Of a stretch of 64,000 bases of DNA, positions 46,801 to 53,628 are shown in pieces; within the stretch, counting starts at the first letter, position 1, and each line of letters opens with the position of its first letter. Position numbers and translations under genes: made by a program. The stretch is from a virus: positions 62,001 through 126,000 of the IMG/VR virus record IMGVR_UViG_3300035698_018280, one strand, 5' to 3'. The notes beneath the pieces are model-generated. The model worked only from the letters and a program-made list of their open reading frames with translations. It ran no database searches and had not been told where the DNA came from.

Positions 46801-48764
46801 TGAAGATTACCAACATAATCGACTTGAATACGGGCGTTCTTATTTTCTCCATCAAATGTTAATTGACGCCAATCAATATTTCCCTTTTCGGTATCATCTC
46901 CAAGTTTAAACGAGTAATAGAATAATTGATATGATCCGTTATCGATAGGAGCCTGGCATACAACATAGACATATGTCTCATCATCGATATAATCTTTACG
47001 AGAGGCAACTACGGGATAAACAGATGGTATCTCTCGCTGAAAAATATCCCTAACATGAGGCAACGGTAAAACTTCTGGTAGATTCTCGTTCGAAGGATCT
47101 GTTCCTGAAGCAATAACAACAAACTTTTGGCAGTATTGATTTGCTGTGATCGTTGGGCCGAAATTATTATTGACGCCCTCTGGCACAGTAAATCGAATCA
47201 GCCTATCGCTTCTTGACAAAATATCGTAAGTTCTTGCGCCGAGAGTCGGTTCCAAGAAAACTACTTTATTACCTGAGTCAGAAGTAGCCTGAGTAGTTGT
47301 TAGTATTTCAATTGTTCTATTGCTATCTAAGCATGTTTCAAAATCGCTTGTTCCATCAACCTTATTTAGAGTTCTAATAGAAAAACGATTCTCAGAGAAC
47401 ACATCAACTTCATTAGTTCTTTGTATTGCTTTAATACTCGCCGCTTGAGCATCTGCATTATCATTAATGGCAATAACAAACAATGCAGCAGTAGCAGGAG
47501 AATCTGATGTAGCCGTAACCTGTATTTCAAATAGCGCTCCACCCTCAAGACGGAACTCAATGCCAAGAAGCTCTCCTGCTGTAGCAGATTCGAGAATCGC
47601 CGTATGGTAAAAATCAGAAGGCTTGAGCAGAGTTCCGTTGCGAGTTGGATTTCCTTCTGACTTGAGAGACGTAGGAACATGCGAAAGAAAAACCCTGCTA
47701 GCAAGGGTTAGTTCTTTATTGACTTCTACCTGCGTAAGCTCTTCGACAGAAGGATCGTACTGAGACGAAAACGCAATAAGGGCCGTGCCGTTTGGGAGGA
47801 CGGTTGAAGATGTTGAATTATAGATACGGCATACGCCTTCTATCTTCGACGGAGATATACTGGCCTCATTGATAGGCCCGCAAAAGCCTGCTCTTGAATT
47901 GAAATAATCGCTCTCGCTATCATCTTTATCAAAAATACTCTCAGGCCCTACAACCGATCCATCAAAACAAAAATCATCTAATTTGCGTAGTCGAAGACCT
48001 GGCCCTGGCTCTAAGTCAAAGATAGCGCAATCAGGAGCATCAGGCAGATCGCTTGTAGCGGCTGATTGTAAGACTTTCATCTCTGCAGGTAAGTAATGGA
48101 TAAAACTTCCTGAGTCATAGATTTCCTCATAGTTTTCTTGCTTGCGCGAAAAACTAATGGGGAACTGTTGCATAGCAGAGCCGCCCATGGTTGAACCGCT
48201 AAGGACATCAATTCCTCGGAAAGTAAATGTGGCTTGGCCGTTGAAATTTGCCTTGGCTATAAATCGTCTACCGTTTATAAAGACATGAAAGACATTATAG
48301 GGTTCAGTTTCAATCTGAATACGAGCCTTCTCTTCAGGACCAATGAACGGAGGATAGACGCCAAGCCTGTCAGTTGTTGTCTTTCCAACTGGGTTCTCAA
48401 TCTGAAACGCAAAGGCCGAAATATCGGAAAGACGCCATTCTCCGCCGATCTCCTCTTCAACATTAGCAAAAATAGTTATGACGCTGCTCTCGACCTCTTC
48501 TGTGACGTTCAAATCGAGAACACCTCTCAAAGGGCCTCTGTCAGCGGGGGATGTAAGAGGAACGTCTATCCTCTCACAAGGAAACTCATTGTCCAGCGGA
48601 TCTTCGGTATCAATCGATAGAATTTGAGCGTTGACGCCAAGTGTGGCGTTTTCGAAGCGGACTCTCTGCTTTGTTCCCCACTTGATACCGTGGAGTTCAA
48701 ACTCAACCTTGCGTGTTTGGTTAAGCGTTCCGCTGAAGGGTTTTATTTTGAGCGTTACGGGCAC
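40863..48764 (-). CDS. Giant modular adhesin, 2633 aa (laminin-IV-like, CBM-like, propeller blades)
   Basis: The start is the GTG at 48764 (MPVTLKIKPF), with GGAG about 10 bases upstream inside the glycosyltransferase gene. Modules by rough residue: N-terminal sandwiches (1-220); propeller-type blades at about 650-675 (LHIAWESDRAGPSQVYYG), 1343-1366 (PHVAFQSSRDDYWEIYYSG), 1398-1416 (RLIAWQDNRNVDWQVYA), 2112-2123 and 2185-2204; a DUF642/CBM-like unit (about 1108-1288, LNNGDFEL and GSRFIELSG); a laminin-IV-type (laminin B) unit (about 1855-2015, KYFWAPSKFLGN); and a Gly/Pro/Asp-rich tail (about 2582-2633). Cysteines are unusually common for a phage fibre. No signal peptide or catalytic site is visible. 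Likely a large receptor-binding or spacer fibre. Confidence 0.85.
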   Translation of the reverse strand: MPVTLKIKPFSGTLNQTRKVEFELHGIKWGTKQRVRFENATLGVNAQILSIDTEDPLDNEFPCERIDVPLTSPADRGPLRGVLDLNVTEEVESSVITIFANVEEEIGGEWRLSDISAFAFQIENPVGKTTTDRLGVYPPFIGPEEKARIQIETEPYNVFHVFINGRRFIAKANFNGQATFTFRGIDVLSGSTMGGSAMQQFPISFSRKQENYEEIYDSGSFIHYLPAEMKVLQSAATSDLPDAPDCAIFDLEPGPGLRLRKLDDFCFDGSVVGPESIFDKDDSESDYFNSRAGFCGPINEASISPSKIEGVCRIYNSTSSTVLPNGTALIAFSSQYDPSVEELTQVEVNKELTLASRVFLSHVPTSLKSEGNPTRNGTLLKPSDFYHTAILESATAGELLGIEFRLEGGALFEIQVTATSDSPATAALFVIAINDNADAQAASIKAIQRTNEVDVFSENRFSIRTLNKVDGTSDFETCLDSNRTIEILTTTQATSDSGNKVVFLEPTLGARTYDILSRSDRLIRFTVPEGVNNNFGPTITANQYCQKFVVIASGTDPSNENLPEVLPLPHVRDIFQREIPSVYPVVASRKDYIDDETYVYVVCQAPIDNGSYQLFYYSFKLGDDTEKGNIDWRQLTFDGENKNARIQVDYVGNLHIAWESDRAGPSQVYYGVLGPSSNIIMNQVLMSAIEKEIESDISESILTLREDPIHITGVDWTRALDNNGGVSIVNSQHVACHGNPSDDGALAVFPLTANEDAEAFDGLHTQQSYQINFDMNLSGLQNVPLSEREQNKTYSEWKAQFTPTDDNRYEFQGNRMSIDKFDPFFDTLIPINGCYKFENLRTSLISGGTDAPGFSHGVDVEYVPFMDPADLAHPANVRHFMLALMPEKIRFKASNQEPLFEYCERNEISLGSCEGYLKEIEEVHYTGRYKMVLIVATSEDESTGQVSRKRHHIVRQFGDFMTFKTDVGVDISHNFKIVVHYSKANSTHIDNLLEIDKYGSEQDYRFHGDITVIVDNEPAIAQSFVADFSDQYRQYDIGFGFPADSQFFTNEFLPYNGNKYDNAIVSLEFNDISIGPVTIFPNERYSRLSFNDRDTTAMSIIGTAANNILNNGDFELTLAPNDTFIRIDNEETVVQNWTANQGVLYWFDPGGDAQFINPAKGSRFIELSGTSSSTLAYIEQDIQTVIGKDYIVLLRAAPHPSINTIFGAGTRRRIEISAAATTKTFTLTSKAANSGVTIYEDHFMKFTASSTTSTIRFENTTPTSYNSDGSTTVHVLGGLLDDIRVYGVDDILDELSSDTAWDALQLSVEEFNFNFSLDNEIMSQVPITLSDNHQNRNPDLHVDQMNKPHVAFQSSRDDYWEIYYSGARNKSTPFRFDTRITDSKSQSINPSISADPKGRRLIAWQDNRNVDWQVYAATSDEIDDMYFDQCSVDEADEYVYTTNLDIDPYDPYGGETDTLSCQVSFDFIPSVSGQFHFRLSFFSDRDKTDLFKIVNSKTGIAGWRVNDLQMAYDGFVLLEGEASVITYNVSDEDDLAGIVYYVTVEFETVDFDNPIDAVNTSTSNNVNIIDITGSVDMSNGANESDSNLTGVVEFQGAAPTTIDSQDSEDFNTGQGVGISFPTGLTELPGIVAGDPITSVYFKHDSVSTSGSNNITATIDFNMAISAIIFDSNDLDDTDSLLGHDLVVYGSVSSRGIEPQSDGDFFTISEDRKSLTLNTFVSAGFMDAFRVILTPFGDISGTSDFVFYCPADQSRRCDVDILYSNDTTLDKDVNFKLSFYADTEQDVLVYSAATFIDTDNWTSDYTSFPINGITVPAGEVASVVYSPNFLPFTEWDSQTNMPFSFAVSSRFDVNNDGWKEGSPNDITADATWVSDNGNGSIKLNDLTTTHDKYFWAPSKFLGNKENFFGGTVTYKQRLDTTITAGGSDHTVILFFDGPNGLLTFVPITPVLIPDRSTDYTSLSFTFDKNAAEGVWLFTPVGGSSGVATNEDIKSVLRKLDAIKIPADYYTLSEDNVFMSEFTISLQPTDEQKAFRSLLCGVPYTVKIETFINGVLSELQTIILNCPCFYDDASIWRENKDAKNWSCSGQGGSDFRVSETSDNALKPNVAAAENNIFYILWEDYRYTRILADQPGLSPDYFFGVWDAENNELISSGQGDFDRRVTYFGDEGGQVLYDADVFIDPFQNINVAFHDGSKMYSRACSTGCPLEAFNEAIRPCQFTDGTDDGFYTVGDFPERDIDQYMKMRVKKDYIAYSTYLDLTTPIVVVNDCFVELDIIGVPGTYAYRLKNDEDEEYTEWIPVGPDLPSQDTDSTTTETEREFFKAKFTGKDRFTAPWVLSPTDGVKRVCCEILTFFGKTQQFCLDIQATYKELDYEVDFFFDAELMQPIPKFGSLPVASTSKTVTPITDDNLVSITEETEDVSEIYVKITFRDIERLDLLERLRQLGRFDYLGDLTMSVFQQGLNDQLNLSLTLMDDAVFGPGVYGGAFRVEDDDTVVNRDGLAVIIVNVPGNCNPFTLEEAMERLNTDDSNAPLEQKISVFNNLTTFVDTYTQDDIRGSFGDPNYYKTRNFGTDGRNAKGASDGWSGGGDGPITGASGGSASVPAPPPPSDGGFTLPGGDGGDDGGGGNTTGES

Positions 48765-49872
48765 CGTAGACGTTCTCCATCATCTCTGTAAACTTGGAAG
48801 CAAATACTTCGTAACCATAATTATTCTGAACTAACTCATATGCTTTATCGGATTTATTCTGTGCTTCTTGATAGTTCTGCGAAACTTGCCTCATTGCCTT
48901 CTGTATGTCTGAGACTTTGACTCTCGGCCATTTTTTAAGCTTAAATTGAGGGGAAGGATCCAGACAATCATGAACCATATATCCGGATGGCTCAAGAAGC
49001 ATGCAGTTACCGCTATCGGCATAGTCTTTGCATCCTGCAAAGTTTGTTACTATGACAGGTACTTTGATTGCCATTGCCTGTATAGGCGGCAATCCAAAGC
49101 CTTCGCCAAGAGTAGGGGAAATGAGACAGTCCGCTGACTTCATAAAGCGGGCCATATCCTGTTCTTTGAATACTTCTCTTTCGAAAGAAACATGGGCTGT
49201 TTCCTTCTTTCCCCAGTTCTTCTTAATTTGCTCATACGATTGACGAGCTTTATCCGCTGAATCAGTTTTGATAATAAGACGAACATTCTCATCTGAGTCA
49301 AATTCCCTGATCCATGATTCTAAAAGAAGTTGACCTCCTTTTCGGGGCCTCCAAGTTCCTATAAACAAAAATGTAAACTGGGGCTGATCATGCATGGGAG
49401 TTACTTTGTCATTCCAAATACCGAGATCCAAAACGTGCGGAATATGAAACATCGGACGCTTTACGCCTGCACGGGAAAAAGTACGAAAATTGAACTCTGA
49501 TGGGACAAAGACGCAATCGCATCTATTTAACAAAGTTACCCATTCAGACGGCGGATTGAATGTCTCAAAAGTCGCAAAGGCTATTTTCTTCTTTAGACTC
49601 TGTACTCTTCTATGCTGAGAAGGTATAAGATGAAGAACCTGATATGCGTCAGTATTGATTGGCTTTTCTCTCATCTCCATGAGAATATCGAACTGTTCTT
49701 TAGTATATGCTTCTTTAGAAGGCCTACTATTAACCGCTTGAATACGGATATCAAATAATCCTGTTTGGTGTAGCGCAAAAACATTCGACGATGCAGCCTG
49801 TCCATAACCAGTCTGATTGAAAAAACCGCAATAATCTATTGGTATTTTAGGTAGAGATGACGACATGCCCAT
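48721..49872 (-). CDS. Family 4 glycosyltransferase within the fibre operon
   Basis: A 383-aa GT-B fold glycosyltransferase. IDYCGFFNQTGYGQAA (12-27) is the N-terminal glycine loop, FLFIGTWRPRKGGQLL begins the donor domain, and SPTLGEGFGLPPIQAMA is the donor-binding motif. The usual E-x7-E here reads E-x7-Q, so the second glutamate is Gln; this may alter but need not abolish catalysis. The ATG at 49872 has AGGG about nine bases upstream; an ATG at 49866 is an alternative. It overlaps the upstream fibre gene by 26 bases and the downstream 2633-aa adhesin by 44 bases, so it is tightly co-translated with both. It probably glycosylates a virion protein, by context. Confidence 0.85.
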   Translation of the reverse strand: MGMSSSLPKIPIDYCGFFNQTGYGQAASSNVFALHQTGLFDIRIQAVNSRPSKEAYTKEQFDILMEMREKPINTDAYQVLHLIPSQHRRVQSLKKKIAFATFETFNPPSEWVTLLNRCDCVFVPSEFNFRTFSRAGVKRPMFHIPHVLDLGIWNDKVTPMHDQPQFTFLFIGTWRPRKGGQLLLESWIREFDSDENVRLIIKTDSADKARQSYEQIKKNWGKKETAHVSFEREVFKEQDMARFMKSADCLISPTLGEGFGLPPIQAMAIKVPVIVTNFAGCKDYADSGNCMLLEPSGYMVHDCLDPSPQFKLKKWPRVKVSDIQKAMRQVSQNYQEAQNKSDKAYELVQNNYGYEVFASKFTEMMENVYGARNAQNKTLQRNA

Positions 49873-52800
49873 TGTTCAATGCCCTAACATCATTAATCTT
49901 GCTGAACAGTCCGCCGCCAATCTGGAATACAACGTTTCCGAATGAGTCAAGCTTGACAACTCTTCCTGAATTAGAAACAAAACTCGTCTCCGCAACAACG
50001 TAATTACCGTTATCATCAACAACCGCATCGGAAGCATATGACCCATCTGGCGTATCGTACTGAAAGCTAATCGCCTTTGTAGTCCTATCGACCACAATGA
50101 CCTTCCCTCTAAACTGCCGCAATTTACGAGCCGCCTGCTCTTCAAACGTCTCTTCGCCTTCGCCGCCTTCGGGCTCTGTAAGCGTATCATCATTCTGTAT
50201 AATACCTGCAATCAATAAATTGTCATCATCGATTTCGTAAACAGAACCGAGACTGAAATCAGAAAATTTGATAGCATCGTAATTGAATCCAATTTCCTCG
50301 GTCTCATGATTGACCTCAATAATACTCGCTTGTTCGGTGCTATCATCGCCCTCGCCAGTATCTCCTTCAGCCAAAATAACCAAAAGTAATTGATTTTGAG
50401 TGCTAGAAATAACTTCTTGAGTATTGATATCTCTGTATTCTGCAATAAATGTCAGAATCCATTCTCCAACAACATCTTCTGCTGGTGAAGAAATATTGAT
50501 TGTTGCCTGGTTGCCTGGCGGTGGAGCAGAAAAAGAAACATACTGCTGAACTTGCGTAGGAACCTGAGATTGCCATTGAACAAAGAAGCCATCATCAGGA
50601 GCGTCTACTTCAACTTGGATGCTCGCATCAGAACCAACATTGACTTCTAGTCTTGTTTGTGATCCCGTCTCGCTTCCTTCATCTAAGAAAATACTAGAGT
50701 TGCCAATAATCCAATTGCCATTATCAAGGAAGTTTCCAAAAACTGGTCTCTGTATACCATCAATGAAAACAAAATCTCCTATAAAGACTTCTAGCCCCTG
50801 TATCCCTGTAAGCTCTTGGGCGCTCTGCGTAAGACTGAACTCCGCAGGGAATGAACCAGGACGATACTGAATAGTCACATCGCTCTGCGTATCTCTTAAT
50901 TGAGCAATCTTATCCGTCGAAAGCTTGATTTCAAGAATTCTCTTAGTCTTCGTTGGCTCAAGAACTTCATCATTCGCTCCTAAATCAACTGCGGAACCGC
51001 CGATCCATAAACGAACATTCCCTATCTGTAAATCATCGCCATCAACTTCTTGAGAGAATGTTGTAGAAAGAATACCTGTTCTAGGATTATAAACAGAAGT
51101 TAAAGGATAGAAGAAGTTCTCATCTGATATATTGTGGCTTCCTATTCCCTTGATCAATGTTCCATCTGGATTGACTTCAAACAATCTATCATTGTCTAAA
51201 TCTGCGATAACAAAACTGCGATCTTCCTGCCTGTAGGCTGAGAATGCAAATTTGAATCCCCTCTGTCCTTGGTTAGGAAAGAAATTGAATGCCTGCTTTG
51301 GAGATAAAAGGAAGCTTGGCCCCTGAAAGCCGACCACTGCAACGTTGTCAGTATCAATCTCGGTTATAACATTCTTGAATGAGTAATAGATATTGCCAAC
51401 TGGTACCGGATCTGATATAGAAAGAAATGATGTCAAAGCATTGTCATCGAACTTGCGAGTTGTATTTATATAGCTGCCTCTATCAAATGTTTCTGCATCA
51501 GATATCGTAAATCCAACTTCTTCAGAGTCTATGATAAGTTGAAGCTCTAAAAAATCCAAAACAGGAGTCGCATTTCTTGCCTCATTAGAAAAGAACATAA
51601 CATCTATTTCAATGTCCGAACCGTCTATCGAGAAAACATCCCCCGAGTTAAGAGGTGAACTGAAAACAGATCTATTCAATAGACCAGGAGAATTTGCTAT
51701 TCTTGTACGAATTCTGAGATCGGTACCGTCCGGTATCTCAGCATCAAATATAATAGAATTGAAATTGACATTTACCGCGCTAGAATATCTAAAACGTATA
51801 AAACCTTCCGGAGGATACAATGCCTGACTACGAAGAAAAATATTATCAATAAAGAATGTATGCTTAGTAACAACGTCATCCGTATAAAAAACAAGCGTCT
51901 TTATATTATTTCTTGCTGCGCCATCAATCGAAAAAGCTCTTCGCTCAAATCCATTAACATCTGGATCCGGGTTGGTCGTAATCTCATCAGGACCAAGCAG
52001 TAAAAAATCCTGAGACTTTGTTTCTGTTCCATCTTCTTCCTCATTAATAAAGTACATGAAGACCGAACCATGCGAGATCGAAAGGCTCTTAACATCAACT
52101 ATCAATTCATCGAATAAAGACCAATCTCTGTTGACATTGATTGTTTTTGTATAGACAGCCCTAAAACTTCTATCTGTTAGAAACTCTCCGCCATAAAAAC
52201 CTTCGGTTCGAAAAGAATCAGCATCATTGGAGATTACTTTAAGATTATCAGAAATAACTTGCGTTTCAGTAACGAAGCCAGGAATGTTTTGACCGCCCGC
52301 TGTCACTGACTCAAAGTTTTCAATAAACTGACTATCAGCGCCGCCTCTTGCAAGAGTAACCTGATCATTAGCAATAGTTACAAGATTTCTATCATAGGCT
52401 GTCAGGAAAGCTGTTGTTGTTTCCCAGATGATGGAGCGAATTTTTCCAATACTGGTTGGCTTTCCAGAGATACACTTGCTAACAAGATCTATATGAGACG
52501 TAGACGCATCAAAATCAATGAAGCGATTATCTGTTATTCCTGGTATAATAGTTACACCGTTAATAAATCCGTCTTCAACTAATGGATTCTCATACTTCCA
52601 TGCAGTTGTCAACTTCATAAGGTTGACAGATCCGATTTCTCCGAGAAGCTCTCTGTTGCCTGCTGTGATCGTTCTAACAAACGAATCAAGGGCAGCATGG
52701 GTTAACAGACCGTTATTGCCCAGATCGTTATGATCGAGCTTAGGAATACGTTCTGTATCAAATCGACCGCTGATAATCTTTGCCGCATCAAAGTCTTCCA

Positions 52801-53371
52801 TGCGAGCGCCGGGAAGCTGATTGCGAGTTTCTTTTTGAAGATCAATCTTAGTAGGCGAACCTCTGTGCTTATGTTTGGCAATCTCTTCTTTGATAAGTTC
52901 AATAAAACCAATCTCATCTCGGAATGAACTATCGATATTAACTATTTCATTAGAGCCAGTAGAAACTCGTCCTAATCTGACAGACCCTTCGCCAGGATTA
53001 GTTCTACTCCAAATAAATTCAACGTCTCTATCGTTTGCTGTTCCGCCTGTGAGAATAGCATAAATATCGACAGTATCATTTGAAGGAATATCCTGAACAA
53101 GTTCGGGAAGATCTGTCTCGGTTGCAAGAAGACTAATAATACCCAATCCAGGTTCTACTGTAATTGATATAGAACTTAGAGAAATGGAATCATTTGGTTC
53201 TGTTAGATTCCATCCTCTAACAACTCCGTTTCCAAATATTGTATAAAGACCGTATAGCTGCTTGTCAATAAGCAGAAATCTCTCGATCTCTTTGCGCACG
53301 TTAATAGGGAGATCCAGACGATCCCTAAAATCGAAGAAAGCCATACCGAAAAATGGTGTCTGTCCAGCCAT
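49847..53371 (-). CDS. Tail fibre protein with shared N-terminal module and NHL-like propeller
   Basis: An 1174-aa protein. Residues 1-130 carry the same module as the 1527-aa protein (TPFFGMAFFD, GNGVVRGWNLTEP, VEPGLGIISL). AKHKHRGSPTKIDL with QLPGAR follows at about 165-195, then LDHNDLGNNGLLTHAALD (about 208-225), a pattern seen in phage fibre shafts. Mid-protein beta-sandwiches include a jelly-roll (about 330-490). Near 710-740 and in the last 160 residues there are NHL/WD-like blades (FVIADLDNDRLFEVNPDG; GKVIVVDRTTKAISFQYD; GRVVKLDSFGNVVFQIGGG). The last blade looks incomplete at the stop. AAGG lies six bases before the ATG at 53371. It is the first large fibre after the hub gene, so it may sit nearest the baseplate. 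Confidence 0.83.
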   Translation of the reverse strand: MAGQTPFFGMAFFDFRDRLDLPINVRKEIERFLLIDKQLYGLYTIFGNGVVRGWNLTEPNDSISLSSISITVEPGLGIISLLATETDLPELVQDIPSNDTVDIYAILTGGTANDRDVEFIWSRTNPGEGSVRLGRVSTGSNEIVNIDSSFRDEIGFIELIKEEIAKHKHRGSPTKIDLQKETRNQLPGARMEDFDAAKIISGRFDTERIPKLDHNDLGNNGLLTHAALDSFVRTITAGNRELLGEIGSVNLMKLTTAWKYENPLVEDGFINGVTIIPGITDNRFIDFDASTSHIDLVSKCISGKPTSIGKIRSIIWETTTAFLTAYDRNLVTIANDQVTLARGGADSQFIENFESVTAGGQNIPGFVTETQVISDNLKVISNDADSFRTEGFYGGEFLTDRSFRAVYTKTINVNRDWSLFDELIVDVKSLSISHGSVFMYFINEEEDGTETKSQDFLLLGPDEITTNPDPDVNGFERRAFSIDGAARNNIKTLVFYTDDVVTKHTFFIDNIFLRSQALYPPEGFIRFRYSSAVNVNFNSIIFDAEIPDGTDLRIRTRIANSPGLLNRSVFSSPLNSGDVFSIDGSDIEIDVMFFSNEARNATPVLDFLELQLIIDSEEVGFTISDAETFDRGSYINTTRKFDDNALTSFLSISDPVPVGNIYYSFKNVITEIDTDNVAVVGFQGPSFLLSPKQAFNFFPNQGQRGFKFAFSAYRQEDRSFVIADLDNDRLFEVNPDGTLIKGIGSHNISDENFFYPLTSVYNPRTGILSTTFSQEVDGDDLQIGNVRLWIGGSAVDLGANDEVLEPTKTKRILEIKLSTDKIAQLRDTQSDVTIQYRPGSFPAEFSLTQSAQELTGIQGLEVFIGDFVFIDGIQRPVFGNFLDNGNWIIGNSSIFLDEGSETGSQTRLEVNVGSDASIQVEVDAPDDGFFVQWQSQVPTQVQQYVSFSAPPPGNQATINISSPAEDVVGEWILTFIAEYRDINTQEVISSTQNQLLLVILAEGDTGEGDDSTEQASIIEVNHETEEIGFNYDAIKFSDFSLGSVYEIDDDNLLIAGIIQNDDTLTEPEGGEGEETFEEQAARKLRQFRGKVIVVDRTTKAISFQYDTPDGSYASDAVVDDNGNYVVAETSFVSNSGRVVKLDSFGNVVFQIGGGLFSKINDVRALNNGHVVIST

Positions 53372-53379
53372 ACCTTACC

Positions 53380-53595
53380 TTATCGACCTGCTACAGGAGG
53401 ACCGCCAATATCAATAACATGGACACCCTGAGCGCTATATAGTTTTTTCATTTGAAAAGCGCCAAAACCTCGAAAGCCCTGTCTGCTCTCTCGAATGCTT
53501 GAACTTACTTCGACAACGGACATAGTTTGCTTAACTTTATCCTGTATTTTTACACCGGCCCCATGAGCCTTCTGTCTGTTATTAGCAATACCCAT
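53380..53595 (-). CDS. Small unknown tail-operon protein
   Basis: A 71-aa protein starting MGIANNRQKAHGAGVK and ending VIDIGGPPVAGR. AAGGAG is five bases before the ATG (53601-53606), and the gene fills the space between the hub-like gene and the 1174-aa fibre, eight bases from the next start, so it is probably real. It is basic, Gln/Ser-rich and without cysteine or hydrophobic segments. I recognise no family. Small proteins at this place in tail operons may be baseplate linkers or assembly factors, but nothing in the sequence proves it. Confidence 0.7.
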   Translation of the reverse strand: MGIANNRQKAHGAGVKIQDKVKQTMSVVEVSSSIRESRQGFRGFGAFQMKKLYSAQGVHVIDIGGPPVAGR

Positions 53596-53628
53596 AATAT
53601 CTCCTTATGATAAAACTTATAAAATCCT
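53596..53628 (-). other. Largest intergenic gap in the window
   Basis: These 33 bases separate the TAG of the hub-like gene from the ATG of the 71-aa gene and carry that gene's AAGGAG. The remainder is AT-rich. I see no inverted repeat with a T-tract and no recognisable promoter boxes. Confidence 0.6.
53601..53606 (-). promoter_or_regulatory. Ribosome binding site of the 71-aa gene
   Basis: AAGGAG lies five bases before the ATG at 53595. It supports this small gene as real. Confidence 0.75.

Noticed and set aside
10315-53371. Diversity-generating retroelement acting on the fibres
   Set aside because: No reverse transcriptase gene and no near-identical template/variable repeat pair was seen in the window.
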